From FEN-680 sp036845225 (GTDB lineage: Bacteria; Actinomycetota; Geothermincolia; Fen-727; Anoxymicrobiaceae): 46,570 nucleotides of DNA. Under the pieces are notes generated by a model. The model ran no database searches. It was not told the DNA's origin and saw nothing but the letters and a program-made list of their open reading frames with translations. A program made the translations under genes and the position numbers. This document shows positions 1 to 8,746 of the stretch, in pieces. Within the stretch, counting starts at the first letter, position 1, and every line of letters starts with the position of its first letter. The stretch is from contig DAIUEJ010000018.1 in the NCBI GenBank assembly GCA_036845225.1, positions 1 to 46,570 on the forward strand. The letters run 5' to 3'.

Positions 1-389
1 GAGTCCAGAAGCTCGTCGCTGATCGAGGACTTGCTCCTGTGCCTGGCGTCGGCCACTCCGCGGCACGGGTGTGCCGGGATGATGATGCCGTCGCGCTGCT
101 CGACCTCCCGCTTAAGGTCCTCGAACGGGAACAGGTAGTAACGGATGTTCTCTTCCCACCCGATGACCAGCATGTCCCCGAGTTCCGTATAGACCTCCAT
201 GCCCCGGAAGACCAGGAACCCCTGCTCCTTGGCGTACTCGTAGTTGACCTGCGCGCCGCGGAACGTCGAGTGCTCCGTCACACAGACGGCGTCCAGCCCA
301 AGCTCGCGCGCGCGCTCGACCAGTTCGTCTGGCATGAGCGATGAGCACCTGGACGAGATGTTCGTATGTACGTGAAGATCGACAAGCAT
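1..389 (-). CDS. PHP-domain metal-dependent phosphoesterase, partial
   Basis: This gene runs off the left edge of the window, so only its N-terminal 129 residues are visible. The protein opens with MLVDLHVHTN, the first metal-binding HxH of the PHP (polymerase and histidinol phosphatase) fold. Further on are VTEHSTF and IIPAHPCRG, the next conserved acidic and histidine motifs. PHP proteins of this stand-alone kind hydrolyse phosphoesters, for example of nucleotides or histidinol phosphate; the substrate cannot be told here. The ATG at 389 is chosen because the HxH motif normally lies within the first ten residues. The gene is followed upstream by about 150 bases containing one copy of the GC-rich repeat. 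Confidence 0.85.
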   Translation of the reverse strand, partial: MLVDLHVHTNISSRCSSLMPDELVERARELGLDAVCVTEHSTFRGAQVNYEYAKEQGFLVFRGMEVYTELGDMLVIGWEENIRYYLFPFEDLKREVEQRDGIIIPAHPCRGVADARHRSKSSISDELLD

Positions 390-463
390 CGTGTTCCTGT
401 CCGGTCCATCGGGGTCTATCCGCGAGTCATTCTACACCAGTAGGCTCTGCCGCGTACGCGCTG

Positions 464-485
464 GCCGGCGGGACGCCGGCGCTAC
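464..485. repeat. GC-rich hairpin repeat, single copy
   Basis: A 22-base unit reading GCCGGCGGGACGCCGGCG followed by CTAC. It is a near-palindrome able to form a GC-rich hairpin. Further copies are at 13637-13722, 15275-15344 and, in the other orientation, 33583-33604. This copy sits in the 154-base gap between the PHP gene and the downstream end of the MprF-like gene. Confidence 0.85.
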
Positions 486-543
486 GAACAGACGCGTCTG
501 CGTCGCGAGCGCTCGGTGTGGGGAGCGGGAAGGGTGCGGCCGC

Positions 544-2269
544 TCAGGCCGCCTGGTCCTGCTTGCTCTTCCTTTCGGAAGGCCTCGTCACAGACAGGGC
601 GGACTCGGCGACGGTCGCGGCGATGCCGACCAGCACAAGATCCGCGATACCCACATGCAGCAGGTAGCGCTTCTTCCAGGAGGGGTTGAACTTCCTGTCG
701 AACTGGTAGGCCGAGACGACGGGCAGGAATCGGTCGAGCAGCTTCGCGAAACCCCGCCAGAGCGGGTTCCCCGGCGTCTCGCGGTCGTCCCGGTAGTGCT
801 CGCAGAAGGCCAGGAAATGCAGCGACATCTGCCGGTAGCCCTCGGCGCGCAGGAACTGCGCGGTGTTCGCGATCATGAACTCCGAGAGCGCGCCGGGCGA
901 GCCTATCATCGAGCGGTGCACGCCGAGCGAGTAGCCGAGGCGCGGGTACATCGGCACGAAGTGCAGGAAGCCCACCGGCTTCATCTCCGGGTCATACGCG
1001 ACCGCCAGCAGGCAGTCGGGGTCCTCCGCGCTCATGAGCCTCCCCAGGCCCATCGAGAAACCTGTCTCCTGCTTGCCGCCCCGCCAGTCTACCGAGATGC
1101 GCGCGAGCTCATGCTTCATGTGCACGGGGATGCTCGCGTTGTACATGAACTCCATGGAATAGCCGGCCTTCGCCAGCTGGTTGACGGACTGCCGCAGCTT
1201 GCGCATCTGGCGCCCCTCCAGGCTGAAGCCTCCGACTTCCACGATCGCCTCTTCGCCGAGTGAGAACCCGCGCAGCCCCGCCTCCTGGTAGAGCGGGACC
1301 AGCTTGCCGCTCGCGCCTATCACCGCCAGGCGCCACCCTCTGGAGAGGCAGTATCCGGTGAACGCCTCCATGATCTGAGGGATGCGTTCGGGCGGCCCCA
1401 CGGGGTCGCCCGAAATGACCGCGACGTCACCGACGACCTTGTAGGCCAGGAAGCAGTCGTCTCCGTCGAAGAAAAAGCTCTTGTCTGAGCGCGTGTTGAA
1501 GTATGCCAGTGAATCCGAACCGTAATCCTCGACCAGGTGATGCGCCCGCTCGCGTAAATCGAGCGGGTGGTCGGCGGACTCGCGATAAGGCCTGAAGAGG
1601 AGGTAGACGATCAGGAAGATACCACCGGTGGCGAGGGCTGTCAGCGATCCCTTGAAAGCGAGCGCCGAGCCGGCAAAATGCAGCCCGCTGTCACCGACCG
1701 CGACCGCGATCGTCCGGTAGGCCAGGCGGTACATGTTGAAGGAGTGTATGCCCCAGGCTGGCCCTCATAAGGTAAAGCCCCAGCACGCCGTAGGTGAAGA
1801 AGACGGCCGCCAGCGCCGGCGCGGCCACCCGCAGCTTCTTCAACGCGCGAGGATCGGGCCTGCCGGGAAACTGCTTGAACGCCAGCGCCAGGCACATCGC
1901 GAAGATGACCGTCGCGGCCAGGGCCCCGCGGCTCATCCCCCTGATGGAGTCCACGAGCGCCTGCGAGACAATGAAGCCGCACAGGACCAGGAGCGCCGCC
2001 CGCTTCCGGAGCCACAGCTCGTAAGCGAGGATGATCATGAAGGCACCGAGCAGCAGGGGGGCTACGGCAGGGCCGTCCCACATCGCGACGTGGGTGATGC
2101 GTTCGACGCCGCCGGTCACGGTGCTGAACCGATCGCCGATGGCCTGCATGCTGTTGAGCGCGCCCAACAGCAGCGCGTATAAGACCGCCACCACCGCGAC
2201 GGCCGGCAATGCCGTCCTCAAGGCTCTTGCGGCGACCTCGCCTGCTGCGATTGCCCTGCTTCTGATCAC
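544..2269 (-). pseudogene. MprF-like phosphatidylglycerol lysyltransferase (DUF2156), frameshifted
   Basis: Two overlapping reading frames together make one protein. The upstream part (2269 down to about 1755) starts at GTG after an AGGAAAG site and encodes about 170 residues with several membrane segments. The downstream part (about 1750 to 544) carries a last membrane pair and then the DUF2156 domain, the soluble GNAT-like catalytic half of MprF enzymes, which transfer an amino acid from aminoacyl-tRNA to phosphatidylglycerol in the membrane. The frames join cleanly at a run of four C (plus strand 1751-1754): removing one base gives an uninterrupted segment reading LGIHSFNMYRLAY. A single-base insertion, or a homopolymer sequencing error, is therefore likely. 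The C-terminus has an extra hydrophobic stretch (HVGIADLVLVGIAATVA). The downstream frame alone offers an ATG at 1734, so a solo catalytic domain is also possible. The amino acid transferred cannot be predicted. Confidence 0.8.
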
Positions 2270-2280
2270 CGGGCTTTCCT

Positions 2281-2309
2281 TTCACAGGCTTCTTCAGACG
2301 CCCTATAAT
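2281..2309 (+). promoter_or_regulatory. Sigma70-type promoter upstream of the receiver gene
   Basis: TTCACA (2281-2286), a 17-base spacer, then a perfect TATAAT (2304-2309). Transcription would begin near 2316 and leave a leader of about 155 bases before the receiver gene at 2470. It is the best consensus-like promoter I found in the window and overlaps the start region of the divergent MprF-like gene. Confidence 0.6.
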
Positions 2310-2469
2310 ACATTATTCTCTCCCGGCATAACGGAAGCCCTTTTCGAAGGGTCACACCCGTCAATGTGGGATCCTGATTTTTGGACGCTTGCCATGCTTT
2401 GCCTGGTTCCGGCGCGGTCAACCGATGCTGGTTCGAAGGGATTCAAGCGCTCGTATTGAAGAAAAACTC

Positions 2470-3123
2470 ATGCGTTTCCTTGTCGTCGATGACAATGCCG
2501 ATACCGCGCGCATGATCGCGGTCCTGCTGGGGCGCCACTTCGGGGCGTCCGTGGAGGTAGCCTCCAGTTGCGCGGAAGCCCGCGTGGAACTGGAACGGCA
2601 TGCTTTCGACTGCGTGACCCTCGATTACCAACTCCCCGACTGCACGGGCCTGGACATGCTGGATGAGATATCCGCACAACCGGACCACCCGCCGGTTGTG
2701 ATGATCACCGGTCACGGCGACGAAGAGCTCGCTTATCTCTCTTTCAGGATGGGCGCGTCGGGATACGCCGCCAAGGACCGTAAGCTCTCCGTGGTGCTGC
2801 CGGACGCCGTCGAATGGGCCCTTGCCGATGCCGAACTCAAGAGAGAGCGAGCGGCGGGCGAGTCAGACCAGCGCCTGGAAGGGCTGATCGGGTCGACCCA
2901 CGCCGCGTCGAGAGACCTGCGCCTGGAGCTGGACGCGATCCGGTCGGCTCAGCAGAAGATGGACGGGGCTGTCCGGGAAGGCGACCCCGAGGCGCTGGCA
3001 AAGGCACAGCGCGCGGTCGCATCGACCGAAAAGAACATCGTGCGTCTGTACGCGCTCATAGAGAAGCTTGACTCGCTGGTGGCGCCTCAGAACAATCGAG
3101 AAGCGCCCTCCGAAGGTGACTGA
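2470..3123 (+). CDS. Single-domain response regulator with helical C-terminal extension
   Basis: The protein opens with a CheY-like receiver: MRFLVVDDNAD (acidic pocket), phosphoacceptor Asp52 in TLDYQLPD, the threonine of VMITGHGD, and the lysine of AAKDRK. Residues 120-217 are charged and probably helical or coiled (LRLELDAIRSAQQKMDG) with no DNA-binding or enzymatic output domain. It likely passes phosphate or signals by protein contact, probably with the PAS kinase that follows. Its receiver closely resembles that of the 4714-6747 protein (shared LDYQLPD..GLD.L.EI), so the two are paralogs. ATG at 2470 is chosen because the receiver begins there; a longer in-frame start (ATG at 2425) lacks a ribosome binding site. 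Confidence 0.85.
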   Translation: MRFLVVDDNADTARMIAVLLGRHFGASVEVASSCAEARVELERHAFDCVTLDYQLPDCTGLDMLDEISAQPDHPPVVMITGHGDEELAYLSFRMGASGYAAKDRKLSVVLPDAVEWALADAELKRERAAGESDQRLEGLIGSTHAASRDLRLELDAIRSAQQKMDGAVREGDPEALAKAQRAVASTEKNIVRLYALIEKLDSLVAPQNNREAPSEGD

Positions 3124-3148
3124 ACGCGATCGGTTCAGGGCCTTTTCC

Positions 3149-3177
3149 TTTACTCCCTACTGTCGCGGGTGTAGTAT
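3149..3177 (+). promoter_or_regulatory. Possible sigma70-type promoter for the PAS kinase
   Basis: TTTACT (3149-3154), a 17-base spacer and TAGTAT (3172-3177) lie in the 260-base gap before the kinase gene at 3384. Each hexamer matches the consensus at four or five of six positions. Nothing else recognisable is in this gap. Confidence 0.35.
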
Positions 3178-3383
3178 TTTAGTGCGCGGCAGACCTGACT
3201 AATACCAAACAAAGAACAGTATCTCTGTCGGTACAGGAGGCGACTCGCGCCATGGCATTCGTTCTTCTTGCAGGCTCATCAACCCCCATTTTCTCCTGCC
3301 GGCATCGAGCGCTCACAGAGATATTCTCCGCGGGCCCCGCGCGCTGAGACCGACCTATTGTTGGACCACAACCCGGAGGGGTC

Positions 3384-4553
3384 ATGACGACAGGCGGGCT
3401 GTCTAACGGAAGGCATAGAGCGGTCCACTTCCTGGACAAGGAGCGCGCCGTAGACGAGCTGAGCCTGTTCAGGTATCTCGCATACAACGCCGCGCAGGGA
3501 ATCGCGGTAACCGACAACGAGATGCGCCTGGTCTACGTAAACCCGGCTTTCGAAGCTCTTTACGGAGTGGACCACCGGGAGTTGTACGGCAGCAACCCTC
3601 TCGACTTCGGTCTCACACCGTCGGAGCGCGAGAGCCTCTCTCAGGCGATCCAGGGCGGGTATCAGGAACGCGGGGCATGGTCCGGCGAGATGGAGCTCCA
3701 GCGCCCGGACGGCTCACGCGCGGTCGTGCTGGTGTCCGCCTCGAGACTGTTGAACGACGACGCAGAAGTGATCGGCCGCGTGGCAATGCTGACCGACATA
3801 AGCGAGCTCAAGGACGTCGAAGCCAAGCTCCGCTCGGTGAACGAGGAGCTCGACGCGTACGCGCACACGGTGTCCCACGACCTTCGAAACCCGCTCTCCG
3901 CGGTCGTCCTCGCCAACAAGCTCATCAAGGACGCCTGTAATGAGGACATCGAAACGCTTCGCGCTGAGCTGGACGAATCGACGGACACCATCGAGAGGAA
4001 CATCCACAAGGCCTGCTCGCTCATCAACGACCTCCTGTCGCTGGCCGAATCGGGGCAGAAGCCGGAGGAGGTGACGGACGTTGACGTTACGGCGGTGGTT
4101 GCGCGGGTCCTCGACGAGCACGCGAACGACATCGAGAACCTGAAGGTCAAGGTCATACGTGACCGTCGGTTCGGGAAGCTGCGCGCGAGCGAGACGCACG
4201 TCTACCAGCTCTTCTCAAACCTGGTGAGCAACGCCATCAAGCACAATGACAGCCCGAAACCCGCCATCACGCTGCGGCACCTCGCTGACACCGCGGACGG
4301 CCGCCACCGCTTCCTGGTCCGCGACAACAGCTCGGGGATCCCCGAAGACGAGGTAGGGAAGATATTCAAGCCTTTCTACAGCCGCCCCTCGAGCGGGAGC
4401 ACGGGCATAGGCCTCGCCATCGTAAAGAAGATCGTCGACGTCTACGGGGGCACCCTGCGCTTCTACAACGACGGCGGGGCGTGCTTCGAGTTCGCGGTCA
4501 GAGACGCGGAAAACAGCAACGGTTCAGGCGCGGAGGGGCAAACCGCCTCCTGA
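3384..4553 (+). CDS. PAS-domain sensor histidine kinase, soluble
   Basis: A 389-residue kinase without membrane segments. A PAS domain spans about residues 28-145. The dimerisation and phosphoacceptor helix contains AYAHTVSHDLRNPL with His165. The ATP-binding domain shows the N box (NLVSNAIKHN, about 279-288), the G1 box (RDNSSGIP, from 313) and the G2 box (STGIGLAIV, from 339). It ends in the signature RFYNDGGACFEF, shared with the kinases at 10073-11707 and 44608-45672, so the three are paralogs with different input domains. GGAGG lies 4 bases before the ATG. The signal sensed by the PAS domain is unknown. Neighbouring receivers at 2470 and 4714 are its probable partners. Confidence 0.92.
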   Translation: MTTGGLSNGRHRAVHFLDKERAVDELSLFRYLAYNAAQGIAVTDNEMRLVYVNPAFEALYGVDHRELYGSNPLDFGLTPSERESLSQAIQGGYQERGAWSGEMELQRPDGSRAVVLVSASRLLNDDAEVIGRVAMLTDISELKDVEAKLRSVNEELDAYAHTVSHDLRNPLSAVVLANKLIKDACNEDIETLRAELDESTDTIERNIHKACSLINDLLSLAESGQKPEEVTDVDVTAVVARVLDEHANDIENLKVKVIRDRRFGKLRASETHVYQLFSNLVSNAIKHNDSPKPAITLRHLADTADGRHRFLVRDNSSGIPEDEVGKIFKPFYSRPSSGSTGIGLAIVKKIVDVYGGTLRFYNDGGACFEFAVRDAENSNGSGAEGQTAS

Positions 4554-4713
4554 AACTGCCCGGTTTCTCATCCGGCGTTGCCGCCGAAATGGCGGCCATC
4601 CCATATTCTGCCCTGCACGACCCGCTCACTTTTCCATCCTGCCTCCCGTGCGGCGCAGGGTCGCGCGCGCCCGGGTTGAAATAGAACGGAAGCAGTACAC
4701 AGGAAGGCGCACG

Positions 4714-6747
4714 ATGGTGAGGACCAAACAGAATACCGATGACTGGAAGCTCCTGATAGTCGAGGACGACCCCGACCAGGCGCGAAACGTACAACGCCTG
4801 CTTTTAAAGAAGTTCAACGTCGAGGCCGACACCGCCGCCAGCATCAAGCGCGCGAAGGCCGCGCTCGACAAGCAGGACTACGATGTCGTCGTGCTTGACT
4901 ACCAGCTTCCCGACGGAAGCGGGCTCGACCTGCTTGAGGAGATAACCACCAGCCCGGTCCACCCGCGCGTGATCATGGTGACGGGCCAGGGCGGTGAGGA
5001 GATCGCGGCCGAGGCGTTCAGGTTGCAGGCCTCGGGCTACGTTGTCAAAGACAGCAGGCTTCCGGACATGCTGCCAGAGATAATCTCGCGGGCCCTGCAC
5101 GAGGTCGAGCTGCGCCGAGCACAGGAGAAGCTGCAGCGAAGCGAGGAGAACGGGCGGGCGCTGCTGGACGCGACCCCCGAGACGCTCATGCTCATCGACG
5201 ACAATGCGAACATCCTCACCATCAACGAAACGGGCGCCGCGAGGTTCGGCCTCACCCCCCGGCAGATGGTCGGGACCCGGTTCTACGCGCACATGCCCCA
5301 AGAGCTCGCGGCTTCGAAAAAGACGCACTTTGAGCGCGTCATAAAGACAGGAGCGCCCGAGCGGTTCGAGGACAACCGCGCGGGGATACTCTTCTACAAC
5401 GTCGTCTACCCCGTCTCGAGCCGCGACGGCAAGACTACCAGGCTCGCTATGTTCTCTCAGGACATCACGGAGAGGAGAGCGGCGGAGGACGCACTCGCGA
5501 GGTCCAGGGAAGAGCTGGAGGAGCGCGTGCTGGAGAGGACCGCGCAACTGCGGGAATCGAACGAGGTGCTGCTCGTCGAGATCGAGCAGCGCAAGAAGAT
5601 CCAGGAGTCGCTGGTCGCCCTCACCGAGCGCTTCCAGGAGCAGGCCACCACGCTCGACCAGATACTGTCGTCGTCCCCGCAGCATTTCTACCTCTTCGAC
5701 GGCAAGGGGAAGTTCATCTACGCAAGCAGGCCGGCCGCCGAGATGCTGGGGGTCAAGCAGCGAGAGGTGGAGGGCAAGTACTGGTGGGAGCTCGGCTTTC
5801 CAGAGCAGACCATGCGCGCGATTGACCTCGAGCGCGAGAATGTGATGCGGACCGGGGAGAGCTGGACCGGCGAGCTCGATTTCCCAACCGCGGAGGGAAT
5901 GCGGGGCTTCGAATACATACTCTCTCCGATCAAGCGCGCGAACGGCGCGGTCGACACGGTTGTGGCCACCGCCAGGGACGTGACCGAGTCCATCAAGGCG
6001 TCTATAGAGCTCGAGAAGTACACAGGCAGGATGCAGGAGTTGGCGCAGTTGTTGGACCTCACACACGAGACCGTCCTGGTGCGCAAGATGGACGGCACCA
6101 TCATCTTCTGGAACGCCGGCGCCGAGGAGATGTACGGCTGGAAGCGCGAGGAAGCCATGGGGAAGATCACGCACGACCTGCTGAAGACCGAGTTCTCCGG
6201 CGGCCTGGAGGACCTGGAGGACGTGCTTCTCGAGGAGGGCAGGTGGGAGGGTGAGCTGGTCCAGACCGCGCGTGACGGGCGCCCGATCTTTGTCGAGAGC
6301 CGTCAGGTCGTCCGCTGGGCGGCCAACGGGGTGCCGGACGCCGTCCTTGAGATCGACTACGACGTCACCGACCGCAAGACTCTTCAGGAAGAGCTGGAGT
6401 CCCGGGTGGCGATGCACGAAGAGCGTGCCGCCCTGATCGACCTGGTGCCCCAGCCCGTCATCGTCCGCGACATGAACAGGATCGTCACGTTCTGGAGCGA
6501 GGCGGCGGCCCGTGTGTTCGGATGGAGCAGAGACGAAGCCGTAGGGAAGATACTGCATGAGCTCCTGAAGACAGAGTTCGAGCGGCCCCAGGCCGAGATC
6601 GAGTTCGACCTGCTCAACAACGGGAGCTGGCAGGGGAAGCTGGTCCAGTTCGCCAGGGACGGGACCAGAGTCGAGGGCGTCAGCCACTGGGTCCTGCGGT
6701 GGGACGCCAGTGGCGCTCCGGAATCGATCATCGAGCTCGTCTGCTAG
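4714..6747 (+). CDS. Receiver plus four PAS domains, no output domain
   Basis: A 677-residue cytoplasmic protein. Residues 10-135 form a receiver with Asp62 in LDYQLPDGSG and a TGQGGEE switch region. PAS domains follow at about 150-265, 318-440, 445-555 and 575-677, with a coiled coil between the first and second (about 268-312). The last two PAS domains are a recent duplication: both carry FW....A...(Y/F)GW, GKI.H.LLKTEF and a W.G.LVQ.ARDG segment. The protein stops immediately after the last strand of PAS4, with no kinase, GGDEF, phosphatase or DNA-binding domain. AGGAAGG precedes the ATG at 4714; an upstream in-frame GTG-type extension lacks a site. It may be a signalling scaffold or a shortened hybrid kinase. 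Confidence 0.88.
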   Translation: MVRTKQNTDDWKLLIVEDDPDQARNVQRLLLKKFNVEADTAASIKRAKAALDKQDYDVVVLDYQLPDGSGLDLLEEITTSPVHPRVIMVTGQGGEEIAAEAFRLQASGYVVKDSRLPDMLPEIISRALHEVELRRAQEKLQRSEENGRALLDATPETLMLIDDNANILTINETGAARFGLTPRQMVGTRFYAHMPQELAASKKTHFERVIKTGAPERFEDNRAGILFYNVVYPVSSRDGKTTRLAMFSQDITERRAAEDALARSREELEERVLERTAQLRESNEVLLVEIEQRKKIQESLVALTERFQEQATTLDQILSSSPQHFYLFDGKGKFIYASRPAAEMLGVKQREVEGKYWWELGFPEQTMRAIDLERENVMRTGESWTGELDFPTAEGMRGFEYILSPIKRANGAVDTVVATARDVTESIKASIELEKYTGRMQELAQLLDLTHETVLVRKMDGTIIFWNAGAEEMYGWKREEAMGKITHDLLKTEFSGGLEDLEDVLLEEGRWEGELVQTARDGRPIFVESRQVVRWAANGVPDAVLEIDYDVTDRKTLQEELESRVAMHEERAALIDLVPQPVIVRDMNRIVTFWSEAAARVFGWSRDEAVGKILHELLKTEFERPQAEIEFDLLNNGSWQGKLVQFARDGTRVEGVSHWVLRWDASGAPESIIELVC

Positions 6748-6763
6748 AACCCGACCGCGTTCG

Positions 6764-7282
6764 TTACCTGACTTTCGCATAGAGCAGCATGTCGTAGAGC
6801 TTGCCGTCCTTCTCGGCTTCCTTGCGCAGGCGGCCCTCCAACTTGTAGGCGTTTTTCTCAAGCACCCGGGCAGATGCTCTATTGAATGGAAAGACGTGCG
6901 CGTAGATGCGCCGCAGCCCGACCTCTTCGAACCCGTACCGGGAAATGAGCTTCACCGCTCTGGTCACGATGCCCTGCCCCCAGTGAGGCTCGGCCAGCCA
7001 GTAGCCCACAGCGGCTTTATGGCCTTCGATGTCAGAGAGGCCTATGCACCCGACCACCTCGCCATCGATGTCTATCGCAAAGCTGACCATCCCGGGGACC
7101 TTGCGCCTGGCTTCCGCCCGGTTCTGTTCTATCCACTCGAGCGCGTCGGAGGCGTCATAAGGGTACGGCATCGCGATGGTAGCCCTGTAGATCTTCGTGT
7201 TATTGGCATGCTTCACGATGTCCAGCTCATCGCCCTTGCGGAAGTGCCGGAGCACGAACCGGCCGCCGTCGATCTCTACCAC
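6764..7282 (-). CDS. GNAT acetyltransferase, RimJ/RimL type
   Basis: A 172-residue protein spanning the whole RimJ/RimL-type acetyltransferase fold. It has the typical start (RFVLRHFRKGDELD), the acetyl-CoA loop region GYWLAEPHWGQGIVTRAV, and the late motif NRASARVLEKNAYKLEGRLR. Members acetylate N-terminal amines of proteins or small molecules using acetyl-CoA; the substrate here is unknown. The start is GTG after GGGGTGGAAGA. It converges with the receiver-PAS gene with only 16 bases between them, and diverges from the channel gene at 7444. Confidence 0.88.
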   Translation of the reverse strand: MVEIDGGRFVLRHFRKGDELDIVKHANNTKIYRATIAMPYPYDASDALEWIEQNRAEARRKVPGMVSFAIDIDGEVVGCIGLSDIEGHKAAVGYWLAEPHWGQGIVTRAVKLISRYGFEEVGLRRIYAHVFPFNRASARVLEKNAYKLEGRLRKEAEKDGKLYDMLLYAKVR

Positions 7283-7443
7283 TCTTCCACCCCTGAACCG
7301 TGTGTCGTCGCCGCCGTTCGAGAAGACTTCTGCGAGCGGCCCGATATCCTTGCGAGTCGGTGGGCTACAATATCTGTTGAATCACTAGTAGCATACCCTT
7401 GCGCCGTGGGAGAAGGACAGACGGACGAACCCCGGAGGTTCCG

Positions 7444-8283
7444 GTGGAGGACGAACCAGGCAAGAAGCACGGCGACAGCATGGACATCGGGGGGATCAGC
7501 CTCGGAAGGATCACCTCCTTCAGCGACGGCGTGTTCGCGGTGGCGATAACCCTCCTGGTGCTGAGCATCCGGGTGCCGCACGTAGCGCCGGGGGTGGCGA
7601 ACGACAAGCTGCCCCATGAGTTGGTCAAGCTGATACCGATATTCGAGGCGTACGTCGTGAGCTTCCTGGTCATAGGCTTGTTCTGGATCGGCCACCACGG
7701 CGTCTTCAGTCATTTCAAGCGGCACGACCGTGCCCTTCTCTGGCTCAACCTCTTCTTCCTGATGTTCGTCGTCTTCATACCGTTTCCGACCAGCCTCATA
7801 AGCGAGTATTCCGACTCCCGGGTCTCGTTGATCTTTTACGCGGTCAGCATCGCGGTCGCCGGCATCATGCTGTGCGTGGTCTTCTGGTACGGCGCGCACG
7901 ACAACCGGCTGACCGTGGAGGAAGTCGACCGCGACTTCTACCGCCGTTTCATCTTCGGGTACCTGGACATGGCGGTGATCTTCCTGCTCTCCATTCCGGT
8001 CGCCTTCGCGAACACCCACGCACGTGATGACGCGCATCACCGGGGCAGTCAAGAACAGCTACGGCTACATCGTGGGCGGAGACAAGGCCCGCCTCCACCT
8101 GGACTTTCCCTCTTACGGGGCGTTCTCAGAGATCATCGCGGAGGTGTACCGCCTCAGGGTGCCCGACCTCGTGGTCATAGACGGCGTGGTGTGCATCCAG
8201 GGGAACGGGCCGCAGAACAAGTTCCTGTACCACGCCGGGAAATTGCTCGCATCAGACAACGGCGTCGGCGATGGACAGCGTGA
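7444..8283 (+). CDS. TMEM175-like (DUF1211) potassium channel with aberrant tail
   Basis: The first 190 residues match bacterial TMEM175 channels. The signature ITSFSDGVFAVAITLLVL is in the first membrane helix, followed by further helices up to IFLLSIPVAFA. TMEM175 proteins form potassium-selective pores in the membrane. From about position 8012 the frame becomes rich in Arg, His, Pro and Gly for roughly 90 residues. In that stretch another frame encodes a DUF362 protein, so the tail is an out-of-frame read of different DNA. The sixth membrane helix is cut short. The start is GTG at 7444, five bases after GGAGG. The function is doubtful unless the tail is tolerated. Confidence 0.7.
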   Translation: MEDEPGKKHGDSMDIGGISLGRITSFSDGVFAVAITLLVLSIRVPHVAPGVANDKLPHELVKLIPIFEAYVVSFLVIGLFWIGHHGVFSHFKRHDRALLWLNLFFLMFVVFIPFPTSLISEYSDSRVSLIFYAVSIAVAGIMLCVVFWYGAHDNRLTVEEVDRDFYRRFIFGYLDMAVIFLLSIPVAFANTHARDDAHHRGSQEQLRLHRGRRQGPPPPGLSLLRGVLRDHRGGVPPQGARPRGHRRRGVHPGERAAEQVPVPRREIARIRQRRRRWTA

Positions 8284-8704
8284 TGTCGCGCATGATCGGC
8301 ATCAAGCCCGAGACGATCCGGGCGCTGCAGTACGCCAGCGAGATCGGGCTGGGGCCGATCGACGAGTCGGAGATCGAGGTGGAAGGGGACGCGGCCCGGT
8401 TGAAGCGTTTCAGGCGCCCGGTGCCCAGCATCCCCCAGCGGTTCACCGGCACCTGGATCATGGCGTTCTTCCCCGACATAGGGAGGCAGCGGTTCGAGGT
8501 CGACGAGTACGTCTGCAACTCGTGCAGGTCGTGCGCCGATGCCTGCCGGGGGGAGCGATCACGGTCGAGGGGAAGAACGGCCCGCAGTACGACTACTCGC
8601 GGTGCATCGCGTGCTACTGCTGCATGGAGCTGTGCCCGCAGACCGCGCTCCGCCTTCACGAGACTATGAGGACGCGCATCTACCGCAGGCTCGGGTATAT
8701 GTAG
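8015..8704 (+). pseudogene. DUF362 iron-sulfur protein remnant, N-terminus lost and two frameshifts
   Basis: Three successive frames encode the C-terminal part of a DUF362 protein. The first begins at THVMTRITGAVKNSYG, a conserved internal motif of the family, and has no coding region for the usual N-terminal part; that DNA encodes the TMEM175-like protein instead. The frame changes near 8264-8268 (one extra base, before AMDSVMSRM) and near 8546-8552 (one base missing, within CADAC-PGGAI). The end holds two ferredoxin-type clusters, CNSCRSCADAC and CIACYCCMELC, each binding a 4Fe-4S centre. Intact members are thought to act in electron transfer. This copy is either decayed or a product of sequence and assembly errors. 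Confidence 0.75.
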
Positions 8705-8746
8705 AGCAGGCGCCCGCCGTTATTCACGCATGTGAAAAAAAGATCT

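Noticed and set aside
4804..6861. Long open frame on the minus strand (about 685 codons)
   Set aside because: It mirrors the receiver-PAS gene; high GC keeps the opposite frame open. No domain or ribosome binding site supports it.
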